The notes under the pieces are model-generated. The model did no database searches. It saw only the letters and a list, made by a program, of their open reading frames with translations, and was not told where the DNA came from. From positions 25,484 through 76,830 of the forward strand of contig NZ_NHOY01000106.1 of assembly GCF_002252755.1 (NCBI RefSeq): 51,347 bases of DNA. The letters are read 5' to 3'. Shown here piece after piece: positions 25,722 to 32,571 of the stretch. The position numbers and the translations under genes were made by a program. This DNA is from Halorubrum sp. Hd13. Lineage in GTDB: Archaea; Halobacteriota; Halobacteria; Halobacteriales; Haloferacaceae. Each line of letters starts with the position of its first letter. Position 1 is the first letter of the stretch.

Positions 25722-26294
25722 ATGCACGCGCAGATCGGTGCGGTCCTGAGCGCGGTCAGGTGGGTCGACCGCCTCGCGGCCGAGTTCGTCGCCGCCGTCC
25801 GCACGCCGTTCCTGACCGAGATGATGACGTCGATGACCGGCCTCGGCTCCGTCACGGCCGGCGTCGTGATCGTCGGCCTGTTCTACCTCGCGGGCTGGCG
25901 CGAGGAGTTCGTTAAGAGCGTCGTCGCGCTCTCACTGCTCGGCGTCGTCGTCTGGGGGTTGATGTCGCTCGTCGAGCGCCCGTTCCCGCCGAATCCGGTC
26001 TGCGTGACCGAGGGCGGCGGCGGGACCACGAGCTCGTTCCCCTCCGGGCACTCCGCCGCCGTCACGGCGTACGCGGGGATCGCGTGGAACTCCGACGAAC
26101 TCCCGTTCGCGGCCACCGCGGGCTTCGCCGCCCTCATCTCGTTCTCGCGGATCTACCTCGGCACCCACTACCTCTCGGACACGCTCTTCGGGATCGGACT
26201 GGGGATCGCCGCGGTCCTGTTCGCGGAGTGGGTCCTCGACCGCGTCGGCGAGGAAGCGGTCCTCGACCGCCTGCCGTTCGAGGCCGACATCTGA
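25722..26294 (+). CDS. PAP2-family membrane phosphatase
   Basis: A 190-aa protein with five to six helices. PAP2 motifs 2 and 3 are intact: SFPSGHSA (105-112) and SRIYLGTHYLSD (142-153, with R143, H149 and D153). Motif 1, K-x6-RP, retains only ERP (85-87) and has Gly79 where Lys is expected, so phosphate binding may be changed. Substrates of the family include undecaprenyl/dolichyl pyrophosphate and phosphatidate. It is 62 nt after nth and its stop lies 69 nt before tRNA-Leu. Confidence 0.82.
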   Translation: MHAQIGAVLSAVRWVDRLAAEFVAAVRTPFLTEMMTSMTGLGSVTAGVVIVGLFYLAGWREEFVKSVVALSLLGVVVWGLMSLVERPFPPNPVCVTEGGGGTTSSFPSGHSAAVTAYAGIAWNSDELPFAATAGFAALISFSRIYLGTHYLSDTLFGIGLGIAAVLFAEWVLDRVGEEAVLDRLPFEADI

Positions 26295-26362
26295 GGGCGC
26301 CGGCGCGGTCGACGCCCCCGTAGCGACAACTATTTTTGACCGACTCGGGTACGGTAGTCCGC

Positions 26363-26447
26363 GCGCGGGTTGCCGAGCCAGGCCAAAGGCGTAGCGCTTA
26401 GGACGCTATCCCGTAGGGGTCCGCCGGTTCGAATCCGGTCCCGCGCA
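26363..26447 (+). tRNA. tRNA-Leu (anticodon TAG)
   Basis: An 85-nt class II tRNA with a long variable arm. Acceptor strands GCGCGGG (26363-26369) and CCCGCGC (26440-26446) pair fully and the discriminator is A26447. The anticodon stem is TAGCG/CGCTA with loop CTTAGGA, giving anticodon TAG (CUA/CUG leucine). The T arm is GCCGG-TTCGAAT-CCGGT. The variable arm TCCCGTAGGGG forms its own stem. No CCA and no intron are encoded. Its final 24 nt are repeated downstream. Confidence 0.95.
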
Positions 26448-26813
26448 TGCTTCTCCGAGCAGTTCGCGAGGAGAAGCATCACGACGAGGATTCGAACCCT
26501 GCAAGACGCAGCGCGAGCGAAGTGAGCGACCGTCTTGCTCCGGTTCGAATCCGGTCCCGCGCACTGAGGAGCGAAGCGACGAGGGAGCAGGAGCGGTTCG
26601 AATCCTCCCAGACGCGCGCAGCGAAGCGAGCACGTCTGGTTCCGGTTCGAATCCGGTCCCGCGCATGCTTCTCCGAGCAGTTCGCGAGGAGAAGCATCAC
26701 GACGACGATTCGAACCCTGCAAGACGCAGCGCGAACGAAGTGAGCGACCGTCTTGCTCCGGTTCGAATCCGGTCCCGCGCATGCTTCTCCGAGCAGTTCG
26801 CGAGGAGAAGCAT
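26424..26813 (+). repeat. Array of tRNA-Leu 3'-end copies and nested hairpins
   Basis: The last 24 nt of tRNA-Leu (26424-26447: T arm, acceptor strand and discriminator) recur identically at 26540-26563, 26642-26665 and 26758-26781, with periods of 116, 102 and 116 bp. A further forward T-arm core, GGTTCGAATCC, lies at 26595-26605. Inverted cores lie at 26488-26498 and 26707-26716. Between them are perfect stems: ATGCTTCTCC/GGAGAAGCAT (26447-26456 with 26470-26479; repeated at 26665-26697 and 26781-26813), GCAAGACG/CGTCTTGC (26501-26508 with 26531-26538; repeated at 26719-26756), and CCAGACG/CGTCTGG (26608-26614 with 26633-26639). The inverted cores extend these into stems of about 20 bp. No open frame or integrase is within the units. 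See findings. Confidence 0.95.
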
Positions 26814-26958
26814 CGCTATGAGGTGTGTCGGGGACGGGAACCAGGCCGAACGGAGCGACAACGGAACGAACGACCGCTTTGCTCCGGCCGAGGTCACCAC
26901 TTGAGGGCGACTGTTCGAGAGGCGACGGAACCCCGCGACCGACGCCGGGAGCCCGCGC
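26814..26958. other. Spacer after the tRNA-Leu array
   Basis: This 145-bp stretch contains CGACCGCTTTGCTCCGG (near 26873-26889), which resembles the CGACCGTCTTGCTCCGG end of the array units but lacks the T-arm core, so it may be a decayed unit. The convergent hypothetical gene ends at 26959. No gene is seen. Confidence 0.4.
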
Positions 26959-27861
26959 TCACCACACGCTGCCGCGGTACTCGAGAGACATGTGGTCGAT
27001 CGTGTCCGGCGGGATCCCCATCTCCTCGAACATGGTACGGAAGACGGCGCGAACGGTCGCCTCCTCGAACGACCGCGACGCGCGCGTCTGCGCGTCGACC
27101 TCGACGCCGCCGTGGTAGTCGAGGTGCACGCGGTAGGTGTACCCGTCCGCTTCGTGCGTCACGGTCGCCCGGGAGAGCACGAACTCGACGCTCCCGAGCC
27201 GCCCGTCGCCAGCGTAGTACTCGCGCTCGTGCCAGCCGTCGCCGGGCGACGAGGTCGCGTTGACGGTCGCCGCGCTCGCCGTCAGCGCGTCGTACGTGGC
27301 TTCGAACGCCACCGGCTCGCCGACCTCGACGCTCGGGGTGCCGGCGCCCGGTTCGGCGGGATCGGTCGTCCTGATCTCGGTTTTGATCTCCTCGACGTAC
27401 GCCTCCGCGGTGGGCTCGTCCATCTCGAACAGGAGCGTGAGGCGGTCGACGAGCCACTCGTCGGGCGGGAGGTCGTCGACGGTGAAGCCGCCGCGCGCGT
27501 CGTCCGCGAAGAGCGTCACGACGGTCGTCCCCTCGTCGGCGTAGAACGTCGCCCACAACCGCTTCGTCTCCGAGTGGTCGAACGTGACTCTGAACGCCTC
27601 GTACTCCGGGCCGAGCTCGGCGTCGAGCTCGTCGATGCCCTCGGGGTGGAAACCGCTGGACTCGACGCGCTCGACCGCGTAGCCGGCGGCTCCGGCCCGC
27701 GCGAGCGCGTCCTCGTACGCGACGCCCGAGACGGTCACGCCGTCGGAGGAGTACGACGCCACGTCGGACCCGATCAGGACCCCGGCGAACACCGCGTACG
27801 CGGCGACGCCGACAACGACGACCCCGACGAGGGCGACCGCGACCCATCTCCATGCCTTCAT
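26959..27861 (-). CDS. Membrane-anchored exported protein of unknown function
   Basis: A 300-aa protein. Residues about 5-31 (VAVALVGVVVVGVAAYAVFAGVLI) form an uncleaved signal anchor, and the rest is an extracytoplasmic domain rich in Asp and Glu. There are mixed strands and helices such as YEAFRVTFDHSETKRLWATFYADEGTTVVTLFADD and a C-terminal EEATVRAVFRTMFEEMGIPPDTI. I do not recognise a family. The ATG at 27861 (MKAWRWVAV) is chosen because the basic-then-hydrophobic signal begins there; the upstream 37 codons are not signal-like. GGTATAGC near 27880-27887 is a plausible promoter. Confidence 0.65.
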   Translation of the reverse strand: MKAWRWVAVALVGVVVVGVAAYAVFAGVLIGSDVASYSSDGVTVSGVAYEDALARAGAAGYAVERVESSGFHPEGIDELDAELGPEYEAFRVTFDHSETKRLWATFYADEGTTVVTLFADDARGGFTVDDLPPDEWLVDRLTLLFEMDEPTAEAYVEEIKTEIRTTDPAEPGAGTPSVEVGEPVAFEATYDALTASAATVNATSSPGDGWHEREYYAGDGRLGSVEFVLSRATVTHEADGYTYRVHLDYHGGVEVDAQTRASRSFEEATVRAVFRTMFEEMGIPPDTIDHMSLEYRGSVW

Positions 27862-27954
27862 ACTGAATGACACTTCCCGCGAGGGTATAGCTGTGCCGTC
27901 GACACCGCCGGGACAGACGGTCTCCGCATCAGGTGCGGAGGTCGACCGCGGTTG

Positions 27955-28010
27955 CGACCGAGCTCCCGTCAACGCTTGCCGCCGACCGAGCTCCCGTCAA
28001 CGCTTGCCGC
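27955..28010. repeat. Perfect 28-bp tandem duplication
   Basis: Two identical 28-bp units, 27955-27982 and 27983-28010, and the start of a third (CGACCG at 28011). It lies in the divergent gap between the exported protein and the sulfone monooxygenase gene, upstream of both promoters. No palindrome is contained in the unit. Confidence 0.9.
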
Positions 28011-28107
28011 CGACCGCGTCCCTGCACAAACGCGACCGCTATCGCGGAACGCCGACAGCGTTCGCCGTTGTGACCCGCGTTAAACCGATACGAGCAGATG
28101 AACGAGT

Positions 28108-29256
28108 ATGGACACTGAATTCGCGTACTGGGTCCCGAACGTCAGCGGCGGGCTGGTCGTGTCGGACTGGGAGACGGAGACGGACTGGACGTACGACTAC
28201 AATCTCGACCTCGCCCGCACGGCGGAGGACGTCGGCTTCGACTACGCGCTCGCACAGGCGCGCTTCTTCGGCAGCTACGGCGCCGAAAAGCAGCTGGAGG
28301 CGCTGTCGATCGCCAACGCGCTCGCGGCGCAGACCGACGAGCTACACGTCATCGGCGCGGTGCATCCGGGGTTGTGGGAGCCCGGCCCGCTGGCGAACTT
28401 CATCGCCACCGCCGACCGCATCAGTAACGGCCGCTTCTCGATCAACGTCGTCTCCGGCTGGTTCAAAGGGGAGTTCACCGGGTTCGGTCAGCCGTGGCTC
28501 GCGCACGACGAGCGGTACGCCCGTTCGACCGAGTTCATCGAGGTGTTGCAGGCGCTGTGGACCGAAGACCGGGCGACCTACGACGGCCGATTCTACACGA
28601 TCGGAAAGGACATCGACGGCTTCGAGGGCGCGCCGATGGAACCAAAGCCGGTCCAAGACCCGTACCCGCAGGTGTTCCAGGGCGGGAACTCGCAGGCGGC
28701 CCGGGAGATGGCCGCGAAGCACGCCGACGTGCTGTTCATCAACGGGGGAAGCCTCCAAGAGATCCGCGCCGTCATCGAGGACGTCGAGGAGTACGCCGCG
28801 GAGTTCGGCACGGAGCCGCCGCGGTTCGCCGCGAACGCGTTCGTCATCCAGCGGGACACCGAGTCCGAGGCCAAGGCGGTCCTCGAGGGGATCATCGAGA
28901 ACGCCACCGACGAGGCGGTCGACGCGTTCAAACAGCAGGTGAAACAGGCCGGGCAGTCGTCGGCCGAGGGCGACGGGATGTGGTCGGACTCCGAGTTCGA
29001 GGACCTCGTCCAGTACAACGACGGGTTCAAGACCGGGCTCATCGGCACCGAGGAGCAGATAATCGAGCGCGTCCGGAAGCTCGACGCGATCGGCGTCGAC
29101 ATCGTCCTCACGGGCTTCCTCGACTTCGAGCCGGAGCTCGAACGCTTCGGCGAGACGATCATCCCGGCGATCGAGGCGGCCGACCCGCTCGATCCGGACG
29201 AGATCGAGGCGGTCGACGAGATCGAGGACGTCGGCGGCGCGAAGGTGGCGAAGTGA
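28108..29256 (+). CDS. Dimethylsulfone-monooxygenase-like FMN-dependent oxygenase (SfnG type)
   Basis: A 382-aa luciferase-like monooxygenase. The start FAYWVPNVSGGLVVSDWE and the stretches FDYALAQARFFGSYGAEKQ, DRISNGRFSINVVSGWFKGEF, GQPWLAHDERYARSTEFIEVL and FQGGNSQAAREMAAKHAD follow the SfnG/SsuD/MsuD group closely, SfnG best. SfnG uses reduced FMN and O2 to turn dimethylsulfone into methanesulfinate. A FMN reductase gene overlaps it by one base, as two-component systems require. The C-terminus has an extra acidic extension of about 30 residues. It is presumably cytoplasmic and serves sulfur acquisition or sulfone breakdown. Substrate is inferred from family resemblance. Confidence 0.82.
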   Translation: MDTEFAYWVPNVSGGLVVSDWETETDWTYDYNLDLARTAEDVGFDYALAQARFFGSYGAEKQLEALSIANALAAQTDELHVIGAVHPGLWEPGPLANFIATADRISNGRFSINVVSGWFKGEFTGFGQPWLAHDERYARSTEFIEVLQALWTEDRATYDGRFYTIGKDIDGFEGAPMEPKPVQDPYPQVFQGGNSQAAREMAAKHADVLFINGGSLQEIRAVIEDVEEYAAEFGTEPPRFAANAFVIQRDTESEAKAVLEGIIENATDEAVDAFKQQVKQAGQSSAEGDGMWSDSEFEDLVQYNDGFKTGLIGTEEQIIERVRKLDAIGVDIVLTGFLDFEPELERFGETIIPAIEAADPLDPDEIEAVDEIEDVGGAKVAK

Positions 29257-29852
29257 TGGCCGAGCGAACGCTCCTCGGGATCGTCGGCAGCGTCTCCGCC
29301 GACTCCCGGACTCGGACCGCGGTCGAGGTCGCGCTGGACGCGGCGGCTGACACGCATGACGTCGACACCGCTGTCCTTCACCTCGCCGACTACGACCTCG
29401 CGACCGCCGACGGGCGCGGGATCGACAACCACGAGGGGGACACCGCCGACGCGCTCGAACTGATCGTCGAGGCCGACGCGTACGTCGTCGGCACGCCCGT
29501 CTACCGCGGGTCGTACTCGGGCGCGCTGAAGAACCTCTTCGACATGGTGCCCCGCGGGGAGTGGCAGGGCGACGTCGCGCCCTTCGAGAACGCCGCGGTC
29601 GGGCTCGTCGCGACGGGCGCGACCGACCACCACTTCCTCGCGGTCGACCAGGAGCTCCGCCCGGCGTTCGCGTTCTTCGGCGCCCACACGGTCGGGGGCG
29701 CGACGTACGCGAGCGGCGACGACTTCGCGGACGGAGAGCTCGTCGACGAGGGGGTTGGCGACCGGCTCGCGACCCTCGGCGAGGCCACCGTCGAGCTGGC
29801 GGCGGCGATCGACGATGGCGACGCACTCGGGTCGCTCGGACCGGCGGTGTAG
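29256..29852 (+). CDS. NAD(P)H-dependent FMN reductase (SsuE/MsuE type)
   Basis: A 198-aa flavodoxin-like reductase. GIVGSVSADSRTRTAVE (near 8-24) is the flavin phosphate loop. TPVYRGSYSGALKNLFDMV (about 83-101) is the SsuE hallmark, and LVATGATDHHFLAVDQELRPAF matches the second conserved block. It would supply reduced FMN to the monooxygenase encoded just upstream; stop and start overlap as TGATG (29254-29258). The C-terminal 25 residues are extra and acidic. Confidence 0.87.
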   Translation: MAERTLLGIVGSVSADSRTRTAVEVALDAAADTHDVDTAVLHLADYDLATADGRGIDNHEGDTADALELIVEADAYVVGTPVYRGSYSGALKNLFDMVPRGEWQGDVAPFENAAVGLVATGATDHHFLAVDQELRPAFAFFGAHTVGGATYASGDDFADGELVDEGVGDRLATLGEATVELAAAIDDGDALGSLGPAV

Positions 29853-29983
29853 CGTCCCCGGGCCCTCGGCGTCACCAGGGTCCGCGAGATCACCGAGACG
29901 ACGGCCGCGGCGCTCGTCGGATTCCTACGGCGCGGTGCTCGGTGCCAGTCAGAGTTATGTCGCCGCCGGCACGACCGCCGCGT

Positions 29984-30424
29984 ATGACCACCGACACGTC
30001 CGGGACGCTCGGAGACCGGTTCTGGCGGCGGCACTCGAACCCCAAGAGCGGCTGGACGCGCGTCCCGCTGGGTCCGGTCATCGTGTACGCCGTCTACCGC
30101 CGCGACTGGCGACTGCTCTGTGCCGCGCTCGCGTGGACGACGATCAACCCGCTCCTGTTCTCGCCGCCCGAGACCGACGACGCCTGGATGACCCGAGCGG
30201 TGCTCGCCGAGCGGTGGTGGATCGGCGAGGCGGGGAACCGGACGGTCGGGCTCGGCTATCCGAACGTCTGTAACGCCGCCGGAGCGCTCGGCTTCGTTTA
30301 CGCACTGTCCGCCGCGTGGCGCCGGTCGGCGAGGGGCGCGACGCTCGGCGCCGTCGCCAGCGTCGCCCTGAAGCTCTGGTGGCTCCGCGTGTTGGTGAGG
30401 CGGTACGACCGCCGAGACGAGTAG
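29984..30424 (+). CDS. DUF6653-like membrane-associated protein
   Basis: A 146-aa protein. The sequence RFWRRHSNPKSGWTRVPLGPVIVYAVYRRDWRLLCAALAWTTINPLLFSPPETDDAWMTRAVLAERWW is typical of a haloarchaeal and actinobacterial family that I recall as DUF6653. It has two or three hydrophobic segments (47-63, 100-115, 120-136). The function is unknown. The ATG at 29984 is chosen since the conserved region begins directly after it; GAGTTATGTC about 25-32 nt upstream is a fair promoter. Confidence 0.7.
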   Translation: MTTDTSGTLGDRFWRRHSNPKSGWTRVPLGPVIVYAVYRRDWRLLCAALAWTTINPLLFSPPETDDAWMTRAVLAERWWIGEAGNRTVGLGYPNVCNAAGALGFVYALSAAWRRSARGATLGAVASVALKLWWLRVLVRRYDRRDE

Positions 30425-30551
30425 CGTCGCGAACGCGCGTTGGCGTTGTCGCCGAGCGACTCGTTGCGCTGGCTCTGTTAAAATCGTCTTCCTCAGACGT
30501 ATTCTCGTTTGAAACGCCCGGGCGCTGAGACGTACTAACTGATTGTTACGG

Positions 30552-30608
30552 ATTCTACTAGTTCGAAGAGATGTCCCGACAGTCGTGCGAGATACACAGC
30601 GCGTATCG
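30552..30608 (+). mobile_element. Short repeat E1, candidate element end
   Basis: This block contains GTGCGAGATAC at 30585-30595 with conserved flanks. It resembles E2 at 41524-41566 on its left side (TCTAC-AGTTC-GAGAG) and, inverted, E3 at 31831-31870 on its right side (ATACASAGSGYGTA). Together with E3 it brackets the toxin-antitoxin segment in opposite orientation. It may be the end of a MITE or a relic of an insertion sequence. No transposase is nearby. Confidence 0.5.
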
Positions 30609-30609
30609 G

Positions 30610-30951
30610 TCATTCCTCGGTCGGTGGTTCGAGATAGGTTTCGAGTGCGTCGACGACGGTCTGGGCGAACGACTCGCTAAGTCGACCCTGCCGCTGAACA
30701 ATCGCCGCATGCTTCGGCGACGCTACTGTCCACGGTGAGGCGTAACTCTGGCGGGGCATCCCGCCGTTGACCCAGTCGCCGTCGTCAAGCGGGATGCCCT
30801 CGTCGTGGGGCGTCGTTGTCAGCGTGACCGTCATGTACTCCTCGTCGCCGAACGGATGAGTCTCGTTGTTCAAAATCAGCCACGGCCGCGGGTTCTCACC
30901 CGACTTGAACGGATTCGGCCCCCAGACGACATCGCCGCGCTGATAGCTCAG
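30610..30951 (-). CDS. MazF/PemK-type toxin with a likely CTG start
   Basis: A 113-aa member of the MazF/PemK endoribonuclease toxin family. YQRGDVVWGPNPFKSGENPRPWLILNN at the N-terminus gives the first strands, and VTLTTTPHDEGIPL and SYASPWTVASPKHA the later ones. In this frame the only start that keeps the conserved N-terminus is CTG at 30951-30949. A stop codon (TGA) lies directly before it, and the next candidate TTG is 25 codons in and would remove the core. The CTG overlaps the antitoxin stop as CTGA, like the common ATGA overlaps. A misread base could also explain it. Confidence 0.72.
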   Translation of the reverse strand: MSYQRGDVVWGPNPFKSGENPRPWLILNNETHPFGDEEYMTVTLTTTPHDEGIPLDDGDWVNGGMPRQSYASPWTVASPKHAAIVQRQGRLSESFAQTVVDALETYLEPPTEE

Positions 30952-31307
30952 TCAGTCTCCTCGTCGTCGACGGCGTGCTCCAGCCACTCCTCCATGTTCT
31001 CCTCACCGAAGCGGTCATTCGAGGCGCGCGTGCTCTCAACCATACTCGTGTAGGCGGCCACATCGTCGGCCTCGCCGAGTGCCCAGTAGTTGCCTTTGTG
31101 GCGGACAAGTCCACGGTCTTCGAGACGCGAAAGGACGACGCTGATGCTGCCGGCCTTCACGCCAGTTGCTTCCCGAATCTCGCTCTGGGTGAACGCCTGA
31201 TCGGGATGAGTGGCGAGGAACCGCATCACGCGGTCGGCGTTGGTCTCTCCGCTCTGCTGGAGTCGGTCTTCAGGGGAGGATTCAAACGTCTCGATGTCGA
31301 TGGGCAT
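30948..31307 (-). CDS. Winged-helix antitoxin of the MazF-like toxin
   Basis: A 119-aa MarR-like winged-helix protein. DRVMRFLATHPDQAFTQSEIREATGVKAGSISVVLSRLEDRGLVRHKGNYWAL is a clear HTH-wing, residues about 24-77. The C-terminus (YTSMVESTRASNDRFGEENMEEWLEHA) would bind and block the toxin. It overlaps the toxin by 4 nt and precedes it. It probably represses its own promoter, which is AT-rich (CTAATACATT, about 27 nt upstream). The ATG at 31307 is preferred over 31319. Confidence 0.82.
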   Translation of the reverse strand: MPIDIETFESSPEDRLQQSGETNADRVMRFLATHPDQAFTQSEIREATGVKAGSISVVLSRLEDRGLVRHKGNYWALGEADDVAAYTSMVESTRASNDRFGEENMEEWLEHAVDDEETD

Positions 31308-31464
31308 ATGTATCCTCATGTCGTCAAATGTATTAGTTGTATCGGCGTATTTTTGATCAGTCTGGCTAGCGCATATACTCAGGGTGTCATAGAACAGTTG
31401 GCATATCCGTTCTTCGCTCCTCCGATTTGCTCAGTACAGGGAAATCACAAATTACTTGATAAAC

Positions 31465-31701
31465 TTAGTTCGCTGAGTCTGGGTTCCCGTTCGGTCGAAG
31501 CACCGTATTAAAGAGAAGCACAAGTCCTGTAAGTACGACTACGCCCCCAATTGAGCGAGCAGCAGTCGATATCCCTGTCGTGTAACCACGTACCGCAACA
31601 GCGATATCACCGAGTGCCGCAACTCCAAGCCCGAGCAAAAATACAATTATGAAGAGTAGATAGCGAATCGATTCAAGTAGTTCATCTGTTTTGGAGGGCA
31701 T
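31465..31701 (-). CDS. Small two-helix membrane protein in AT-rich DNA
   Basis: A 78-aa protein starting MPSKTDELLESIRYLLF with two helices, about 14-36 and 47-69 (IGGVVVLTGLVLLFNTVL). Codon use is clearly more AT-rich than the neighbours. I do not recognise a family. The promoter AAAAAAGTTATCAC lies about 25-40 nt upstream of the ATG at 31701. It lies between the antitoxin and the element-like repeat E3, so it belongs to the same acquired segment. Confidence 0.6.
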   Translation of the reverse strand: MPSKTDELLESIRYLLFIIVFLLGLGVAALGDIAVAVRGYTTGISTAARSIGGVVVLTGLVLLFNTVLRPNGNPDSAN

Positions 31702-31830
31702 CAAAACCAGTTCGAGTGGTGTTTGTGATAACTTTTTTGAAATCGTAAACGACTGATCAGTTCGCAGGCACGTTCTAACGGTTGGTCCAAGCTCCAAACA
31801 GAGAAATAACTCAGTCGCCGTGCTGACTAC

Positions 31831-31870
31831 ACCCTCTGTATCTCGCACGTCGTTTCTGACACGATGTGGG
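31831..31870 (-). mobile_element. Short repeat E3, inverted relative to E1
   Basis: On the minus strand this block holds GTGCGAGATACAGAGGGTGTA (core GTGCGAGATAC, plus-strand 31838-31848), which matches E1's GTGCGAGATACACAGCGCGTA at most positions. Upstream on that strand GTGTCAGAAACGAC corresponds loosely to E1's TGTCCCGACAGTC. It marks the far end of the AT-rich toxin-antitoxin segment. Confidence 0.45.
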
Positions 31871-32032
31871 GGAAAGACTCTGCATTAGTGGTGCGTCTCC
31901 TGCCCAAACCGGAATCGACTCAGACCCGATCAACTGCTACGTGTCGTAGGAGCCGTTGCACTGAGAATTCTTCGGGATTCCGGGATACCGAAAGGTCCCG
32001 CTCGGAGCGTGAGACGCGGGGGCCGCGAACAC
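31871..32032. other. Short spacer with no gene
   Basis: About 160 bp between the repeat E3 and the convergent-side membrane gene. GGGATTCCGGGATACCGAAAGGTCCCG (near 31973-31999) can fold weakly and might end transcription. Nothing else is recognised. Confidence 0.35.
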
Positions 32033-32392
32033 TCACTCCTCGCTGAGGCCGGCAACCACCACGTACAGGCCGAACGTCGCCATCACCGTTCCCGCCAGCT
32101 GCGTGCCTGCGGTCGGGAGGAAGCCGACGTCGGGGTACAGCAGCGGGGCCAGCATGAACCAGCCGCCGAACGCCGTCGTCAGGACCGCGGGCGGGAGGCT
32201 CGGCTCCCCCGTCGCCCGGAGCAGCTGGAGGTTCCGCGCCGCGAACACCAGTCCGAGGAGCCCGCTCGAACCGATGCTCCCCGTGAACGCACGGGAGCTA
32301 TCGACCGCGAGCGGGAGCACCGCGACGCCGGCACACGTGACAGCGCAGATGGCCGTCGACGCCAAGAGGAACCGCGACGGTCGGTGTTGCAC
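32033..32392 (-). CDS. Four-helix membrane protein
   Basis: A 119-aa hydrophobic protein with four segments ([57 protein letters not shown] and [18 protein letters not shown]). The pairing of an ARN motif after the second helix with [12 protein letters not shown] resembles SPW-repeat-type proteins, though the signature is incomplete. It begins with GTG at 32392; GAATTATTGAACG about 20-32 nt upstream supplies the promoter. Function unknown. Confidence 0.6.
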   Translation of the reverse strand: MQHRPSRFLLASTAICAVTCAGVAVLPLAVDSSRAFTGSIGSSGLLGLVFAARNLQLLRATGEPSLPPAVLTTAFGGWFMLAPLLYPDVGFLPTAGTQLAGTVMATFGLYVVVAGLSEE

Positions 32393-32493
32393 ACGATTGC
32401 GTTGGGTTCGCGTTCAATAATTCTTCCGTCGCGACCACAGTCGGCGGGGTCGGTCTCGGGATATCACCGCCGCCGAGTGGGCGAAGATCGGAA

Positions 32494-32514
32494 CGAAAAC
32501 AGATTCCGTGTACA
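32494..32514 (+). promoter_or_regulatory. Candidate operator upstream of the diaminobutyrate-type aminotransferase
   Basis: The 21-bp dyad reads CGAAAAC-AGATTCC-GTGTACA. Compared with the perfect site at 39657 (CGTACAC-N7-GTGTACG) it keeps 5 of 7 bases in the left half and 6 of 7 in the right. It lies 58-78 nt before the ATG at 32572 and about 26 nt upstream of the TATA-like CATATGTG (32541-32548), a position where an activator could bind. Confidence 0.5.
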
Positions 32515-32571
32515 CCGTCATTGATTGCTGGTTTCACCACTCATATGTGGGCGTGTCGTATCCGTTGGCAC

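Noticed and set aside
26540-26781. Additional tRNA genes at the repeated T arms
   Set aside because: No D arm, anticodon arm or 5' acceptor strand is present in any unit.
26424-26813. CRISPR array
   Set aside because: Repeats are tRNA 3' ends, spacers are themselves repeated and hairpin-forming, and no cas genes are present.
30975-31511. 178-residue plus-strand frame over the antitoxin
   Set aside because: It runs antisense through a clear winged-helix antitoxin and has no conserved feature.
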